From positions 19,395,155 through 19,459,154 of the forward strand of contig NC_049981.1 of assembly GCF_000003815.2 (NCBI RefSeq): a DNA stretch of 64,000 bases. The letters are read 5' to 3'. This document shows positions 58,373 to 64,000 of this stretch, in pieces (position 1 is the stretch's first letter; every line of letters begins with the position of its first letter). Both the position numbers and the translations under genes were made by a program. The stretch comes from Branchiostoma floridae (taxonomy: Eukaryota > Chordata > Leptocardii > Amphioxiformes > Branchiostomatidae). The notes under the pieces were generated by a model. It was not told where the DNA came from. It saw only the letters and a program-made list of their open reading frames with translations, and made no database searches.

Positions 58373-58630
58373 TTGATGAACTCACAGGCAGCGGCCTTTA
58401 TTCACGCTGCTATGGATAATACTCAAAGACTTCCTCGTACCGCCATCAGCTTTCTGTTTCTACAAAGGTGCCGCGCATGTGATGCCGACTGTTACAATCA
58501 TCTCCTAGACTACTTGAGTAGCAATGTTAGTTCCAGGATGGAGAGAGTGCCAGCGGCCTATCTTCAGGCGCAACGCCAAAAATACATGAAAACATTTGGC
58601 GCCCGGAAAGCTGCGGGGCATGAAGCGTAG
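58373..58630 (+). CDS. Small unidentified open frame, 85 codons
   Basis: Open from an ATG (MMNSQAAAFIHAAMDNTQRL) to a stop at 58628-58630. It is compositionally protein-like, with a Cys-containing centre (RCRACDADCYNHLLDYL) and a basic end. There is no signal peptide, no recognised domain and no clear splice signals. It could be an exon, a small gene or chance. Confidence 0.25.
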   Translation: MMNSQAAAFIHAAMDNTQRLPRTAISFLFLQRCRACDADCYNHLLDYLSSNVSSRMERVPAAYLQAQRQKYMKTFGARKAAGHEA

Positions 58631-60150
58631 GTGGTATTTTCACGACGTGCCTTAAGGGCATTACTTCATGATCAGAGGGCACGGATGAGCGCGATAAGCG
58701 GCTATAGCTTTATACACACCTCTAGTCAAATAACATTAAGCCCTCCACAGGGACAACAGAGAGAGACAGGAATAATTTGAAAGAAACTTTACCGGCGCTG
58801 TCTGTACAGTAAAAACCCCTGCAGCTACTACGGTAACTCGACAGGTAAAATGTATTCCTATAACAAACTGTCCATCTCATATCTAGTTTTTTTAATTTCT
58901 TGTATTATTCATTCTTGAGAATAGCTAGATAAATCTGTCTGTGGATTTACCTGCATCCCTGTGGAACCGTGGCCGAACCAGTCTTCCCATCATGCACGTC
59001 TCCGGTTGCACCATTTTCCATAGCATACTACCACTCTGCAATATTTAAATAACTGCGAACACACACCAGCACAAACACACAGCTTAAAAATAATATCCTC
59101 CGTTTTAACGGAAGTAATGATAACCAAATCGTCATATGACGTGCTGTTTTTTTTTTAAATTTTACTTTAAAAAACAGCGCATCATATAGATTTTTTTTTA
59201 AATTTTATCTATTTATGATCTAAGAATTTCCCGGCAACACGTGTGAGACATGTGTAAATCCATTCTTCGCTGACTTTCCTTACTGAAGACTCACTTAGCT
59301 TTTAGTATCTATTATTGGCAACTTCATGTTTTACATATGTTCATGCATTTACCGGCAAATGTTGGAATGGTACACTGGTTTTAGGCAGCGTGGAGGATTT
59401 GCGAATGTCGGCAATTATAGGGACAAGATACAATACAAAGATAATCACTGAATGAAAACTACACAAAACTATCTGAGTTCTACTAAAGTTTACTGTTTTA
59501 AGGTTTATGCTCCATCTAGGAATTATGCCATTCCAGTCAGTATGTCATGGGAAGAAATCTTATGATTTGCTGTAAAAGCTCTGCTCTAATTGTAATGAAC
59601 AACTTAACACCCAGCCGAGGATGCTGAAAACTTAAGCATTTCGATGTAGTTGAATATTCAATATGCGAAAACCACAGTGGCAAGTTTTATCAACACGTGT
59701 GAAACTTTTCCAATGTCTCATGGTTGCTTACTGACTCTTGACAGCTGACGAATCACTGGGAACTTGACAAATGTCATCTCCTTTATTTCATTACGGACTA
59801 GACTTGTTTATTCCGGTTTGAGTTGATACGATAAGTTCAGTCTCGGAGCCTCTGTCACCTTCTGAAAAATTGGCTGCCGAGTAAATTATCTTTTTAGACT
59901 GATATATGGACGTCGCCTATAACGTTATTAATTTATCTCAGTATGCTTTTTATTAGACTTCACCAATATCCTGTCTAACTAATATCCTACTGTCTACACT
60001 GTACAAGTCTCTTGTGTGCATCTCAGCAAGGTATGTTTTTGTACCATTTTGTCTCACTGTTTAACTCCAACTAACGTTCGCTAGGTTACTTCATCATAAC
60101 TATCAAATAACTGCATAGAAGCAACTTTCGTTCGTTCATTATGCATTTGT
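58631..60150. other. Intergenic, short imperfect inverted repeat only
   Basis: At about 59132-59193 ATATGACGTGCTGTTTTTT and AAAAAACAGCGCATCATAT form an imperfect 19-base inverted repeat. No gene is seen. Confidence 0.35.
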
Positions 60151-60387
60151 AGTGCCTATTGGTACACAGGGTAGCAAGTTTCCTAGCAGGGTACGTTTAT
60201 TTCTATAGGGAGGGGTTGCTAGCCCTCCCCTTGAACGTGCTCGAGTCACCTCCGATCCTCAAACACGGCACACCCATTTTACGCCCCTTCCGAAAGATGG
60301 ATACAGCCCCAACCGGGATGCCCTACCCTACGAACCGGTACCAGGAGCTCAACTGAGAAGATACTACCAGTTGAGCTACAGGACATT
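60151..60387 (-). mobile_element. tRNA-derived SINE
   Basis: Left end AGTGCCTATTGGTACACAGG. The tRNA-like end on the minus strand contains TGTAGCTCAACTGGTAGTAT, an A-box-like start. It belongs to the same family as 14437-14711. Confidence 0.7.
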
Positions 60388-61062
60388 TTAATGTTTGGCA
60401 TTTGTACACGGGAGCTGACACTCAATAACAATTCAAGTATGTCAATGGAAAGTAAAGAACTTTTTGATGCCATCCCTTAATTATTGGCGAGGAAGTTGGT
60501 AGGACCATTGTGTAGCTTACATCAACTGTCCAAATCTCGCAATTTGTTAAGTATGTGAGATACAAGAAGATTGTTGTGAATTTCATAATTTTCATGGTCA
60601 TTGCCAAAAAAGCTAGGGTCGGCAGGTTTTGCGAGAGTCGGTCGGGTAACCGGAAGGCCTTACCTGGGTCAATGGGGTATTTTAGATCCGTCAATACTGT
60701 CTGCACACTTTCATAAGTCTCATTACGTATACACAGGAGAGTCTACATGATCTATTAATGAAATCACTGATAGGATTGGTCAACCAGCATGCCGCAAATG
60801 TCATCCATAGCTTTGTAAAATGACTAACGCAAGCACAAAGATAAGTCCAAAGGCTTCGTTGCGGTACCCATGAATTCAATTTATTCCTAATCGACCATAA
60901 GAGTCTACATGCAGTTTAATATTGGTTTGGAAGTGTCCATGAATACTCTTCCCGTGACTGTTATCTGATGGCTTCTGTAACCCCGATTTATACAGTCATG
61001 TAGTCGGCCACGGAACTTTGTTTTCAGTCTCTGTCTGTGCGTTGATATGATAACAATACTCC
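60388..61062. other. Intergenic with dispersed-repeat fragment
   Basis: Holds the 60.56-60.65 kb phrase related to 55.58 kb. No gene is seen. Confidence 0.3.
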
Positions 61063-61355
61063 GATTCCACTTGAGCGGGGACCTCGCTGCGACTGCGCTG
61101 CGACTAGCCTGGGTACCATCCTATTTCTACCGGGGCTCCTTACACGGGTGGTACTCAGGCTACGCTGCGACTGTGTGATTCAACGAATTTCATAGATAGA
61201 TACGAATCTTTCATCATTTGTATGTTTTATTTTTTTGCCTTTTCAGTCATACTTGTACTTTTTTGGTAATTTTCTTGATTATTTTTTTTTAAATCAAGGA
61301 TTGCACAGATCCAAGTCGAAGCCAAGTCGAAGCGCAGTCGCAGTCTAGTGGAATT
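61063..61355. mobile_element. Imperfect inverted-repeat element (~290 bp)
   Basis: The left arm ATTCCACTTGAG, then GCGACTGCGCTGCGACT, is matched by an inverted right arm, which inverted reads ATTCCACTAGAC then GCGACTGCGCTTCGACT. Structure and size fit a MITE. A smaller element interrupts the left arm at 61105-61162. Confidence 0.6.
61105..61162. mobile_element. 58-bp micro-element with 9-bp direct flanks
   Basis: Inverted ends TAGCCTGGGTACCATCC and (inward) TAGCCTGAGTACCACCC enclose 24 bases. CGCTGCGAC lies directly on both sides (61096-61104 and 61163-61171), consistent with a 9-bp target duplication. Confidence 0.65.
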
Positions 61356-62345
61356 GAGGGCAAGACCCCACCAGCTGGAACTGTACGGCCAAACAAAGAT
61401 CCTCTACAGAGACAGGGCGTGGTTCCATCTTGTATTGGCTAGCAATGGCGGCCAGGATTTATGAAATAACCCTTAAAGTTTACTCTATGGCTCAGTCTCT
61501 CCTAGTGTCTCTCTCTCTCCAGGCAGATCTATCGGTGGCATACGGAGTTTAGGTGGCTCAGAACACTCCTTGGTCAGCTAAATTGTCTAAAAATATGTCT
61601 GGAGATTATCGCGTTTACTACAATTGGCAAAGCAAACATCCGAAATGCTGCGTGACTATGCCTGTGGCTATATACAGTTAAACTATGTATTTCTCTGTCT
61701 TGCACATTATTCAACTCGTATCCGCTTCGTTCATGGATGTTTTTACATTTACGGTACCTTGTGTGCCCATATAAAGCTTTTATTAAATAGCGACGTCCAG
61801 GACTATATATATTTACATATATGACGCAAAGGGTGTTGTGTGGGTTTGGTCTTTGATTCTTATCAGCATGACTTGTGAGAAACCGGAGATGATTTGGAGA
61901 TGGCGCAGCGAAGACCAACTGCTGTGTGGTAGATTGGATAACCGAAGTCGTGCGGCTGTACTCTGATGTCAACAGACAGGACAATTGAACATCATACACT
62001 CCAACACGGCTGCGTTATAACGAACTCACGCATGGTTCCTCTCACCCGAGGATGGTTCCTCTCCCAGCAGCAAGCCAATCATTCGGGGGCGAAACTGTAT
62101 GATTAGATTCAAGATGTCCTGCCGTTTTGACTGTTTGAACTGCGTCAATGTTGCTAGAAAGAATTAGATTCAACAGTTTACGTTTTTCATTCACAGGATT
62201 CAAAAAGTCTCTGATGGGGCTTGAAGTATACGCTGTTGAATGTGAGATAAATCAGTATGGTGTGATAGTTGCAGTTTCTATAACATCCGTATTGTATATC
62301 TCTCTCCATTAACGTCAAAAACCAGACTCTCCACAAAAGTGTGGT
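61356..62345. other. Intergenic, no gene seen
   Basis: Short frames only. Confidence 0.3.
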
Positions 62346-62560
62346 GACACTGTAGCCTTGTGGTTAGGGTTGTTCGCTTAGAATCCAAAGGTTCTGGGTT
62401 CGCATCACTAGCAGGCTTGCCCTTGGGAAAGGCACTTAACACCCATTCCCTCACTGGACTCAGGTGAAAATGAGTATCTACAGTTCAGGACGTCCTTTTG
62501 GATGGGACTAAAAGCTGGAGGCCCCGTGTTTGAGGAGAGTCACACCTCTACCACATTATA
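62346..62560 (+). mobile_element. tRNA-derived SINE (different head)
   Basis: TGTAGCCTTGTGGTTAGGGT acts as an A-box-like start and TTCTGGGTTCGCATCACTAG as a B-box region (GGTTCGCATC). The body contains AAAGGCACTTAACACCCATT and GGGACTAAAAGCTGGAGGCC, phrases common in animal SINE bodies. It is not a tRNA gene because no acceptor stem closes. Confidence 0.7.
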
Positions 62561-63150
62561 GACGCCGCCATACTTATCGAAATTTGTACAAAACATACAT
62601 ACTGCAAGGCCTCTGTAAATCTAATTATCATTCATGTAGTCACCTACTCTACTGTACTCTGGTGTGTATTCCTTACATGCTAACAGCCAGTGAACCGATC
62701 ACCAACACTACAAATTGTTTATATGTGATAACGGGCCCACCTAATGACGAAGGACTGACTGTCGACGAGGGTTATACATCCAGGTAATAAATACGCAAGT
62801 AAGTCCCGACCATTTCAATGTTGGCTAGGTTACGTTTTTTTCCATATCGTAAGACAACAGTGTCCAAAGCAAATGGCCTTGCTCGACTAACTGACAGAGC
62901 GACTGCATGGAATGCAGGTTTCTTTATTTCCGCGGAAAATTAGTGACGATAGCTCATTATTAATGGTGCTAAATACCGAGGCGCATTATGATTGATTTGA
63001 TTTAATAAACACCCCCCCCCCCGTCGTTGTTTTCGACTAATGCATCAGACCTCCCAAGTCTTTAGCCTGGGGGTTCCTATCCGTTTCACTGACAAACACT
63101 TTTCACCCTGCCTATCACCTCCAACTTCTCTAACATATTGGGATATGTTA
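62561..63150. other. Intergenic, poly-C run
   Basis: A C run at about 63011-63022. No gene is seen. Confidence 0.3.
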
Positions 63151-63431
63151 TGTGCCTTGTTATGGAGTGACACATATATAGGGTAGCAAGTTTCTTATTG
63201 TTTCAGTTGCAGGGTTTATCTTTGCACGGAGGGGTTGACAGCCCTTTTTCTTTTACGTACTCTAGCCGCCTCCTCGAACACGTGATCCCCCTTTTACGAC
63301 CTTCTGAAAGATGGATGCAGCCCCAACCGAGATGCCCTACCCAGGATTGAATCGGGGTTTCCCATGACCATGGCCATTTACCAGGAGCTCAACTGTGAGG
63401 TTGCTACCGGTTGCGCTACAGGAACATCCCA
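63151..63431 (-). mobile_element. tRNA-derived SINE, near full length
   Basis: Left end TGTGCCTTGTTATGGAGTGA, then GTTTCAGTTGCAGGGTTTAT and CTTCTGAAAGATGGATGCAG. The minus-strand head is GGGATGTTCCTGTAGCGCAA with a B-box-like GATTCAATCCTGG. It is of the same family as 14437 and 60151. Confidence 0.75.
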
Positions 63432-64000
63432 GTGACGATGCTTGGAACATCATATTTTTCAGCTACAAAATGTTAATTACATTTACTACGTATACTGGAA
63501 CTTTCTGTTGATGAGTCTATCTAGAGTGAGCTGTCGAGTGCGTGGAGGAAATGTTGAGAAGCCATAAACTGCAGCATACAGCGCCAATTTCACTCTTTCC
63601 TAGACATTAGGCCCCTGGTGACCTCTAGAAACCTACCAATGACCTTGAAACTGCGTCCTTGATACGCCAAATGCAATACCTCTGAAACAGCATATTCGGA
63701 CGTGGGTGATAATGTCAGGGACAGGGAGTGCGTTCACCTGGTAACACGTGGTCATTACCCCCATGAAAAATGGAGATATAGATTTTACTCTGTATGCGTG
63801 CGAGCGAGTGTGCGTGTGTGTCAGGCTGAATATCTTAAGAACCTCTGGCTGGATTGCGATGATATCTAAATACGCGGCAGCTGGTGTCAGATGGTCATTT
63901 GTACCTTTGCCCTGGACATGCCGTGGTCTTGTTCCTTCTTTGAATGATGTTCACAAGAGTTTACCCAGATCACGTTTCCCTTCGTTCCAACACCTTTATA
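63432..64000. other. Intergenic with dispersed-repeat fragment
   Basis: At about 63785-63900 GAATATCTTAAGAACCTCTG, then CTGGATTGCGATGATATCTA, belongs to the dispersed family of the 34.5 kb array. No gene is seen. Confidence 0.4.

Overview
This is a eukaryotic, animal-type window: split genes with GT/AG introns, dense SINE, MITE and minisatellite sequence, microsatellites and two assembly gaps (1456-1555 and 10771-11399). The many short inverted-repeat elements, the tRNA-derived SINEs, the frequent AACGTTA-type words and an invertebrate-deuterostome-like FBXO7 suggest a cephalochordate (amphioxus, Branchiostoma). That assignment is inference; no marker gene in the window proves it.

Layout. 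1-1.2 kb holds two repeated 30-codon-type exons on the minus strand. 1.2-9.7 kb is a Helentron (Helitron variant) on the minus strand. Its main reading frame of about 2210 codons carries OTU, DUF6570-like, HUH/Y2 Rep, PIF1-like helicase and the start of an endonuclease/exonuclease/phosphatase (EEP) domain. The rest of EEP lies in another frame, and two minisatellite arrays follow it. 13.4-18.0 kb is a six-exon gene for a small secreted saposin-like protein. 19.4-23.7 kb is a nine-exon pepsin/cathepsin-type aspartic protease. 25.9-30.7 kb is a full FBXO7 gene. All three are on the minus strand, and I assembled their reading frames by hand from splice sites with consistent phase. 31-46 kb is mainly repeats: 150-bp, 539-bp and 71-bp tandem arrays, a nested pair of TIR elements with target-site duplications, and reverse-transcriptase relics. 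47.0-49.2 kb holds a three-exon minus-strand gene for a 123-residue precursor. It has a signal peptide, an acidic pro-region, a pentabasic cleavage site and a 40-residue, 8-cysteine, 8-arginine C-terminal peptide. 49.3-64 kb is SINEs, MITEs, a perfect 66-bp inverted repeat, a long GT tract and no gene I can establish.

Biology. The protease and the saposin-like protein are adjacent, co-oriented and secretory, which fits a digestive, lysosomal or mucosal defence role. The 123-residue precursor looks like a cationic host-defence peptide and is the best candidate for an undescribed gene here. FBXO7 is an ordinary conserved cellular gene (SCF ubiquitin ligase and proteasome regulator). The Helentron explains much of the left end and has turned part of its own coding 3' end into a tandem repeat.
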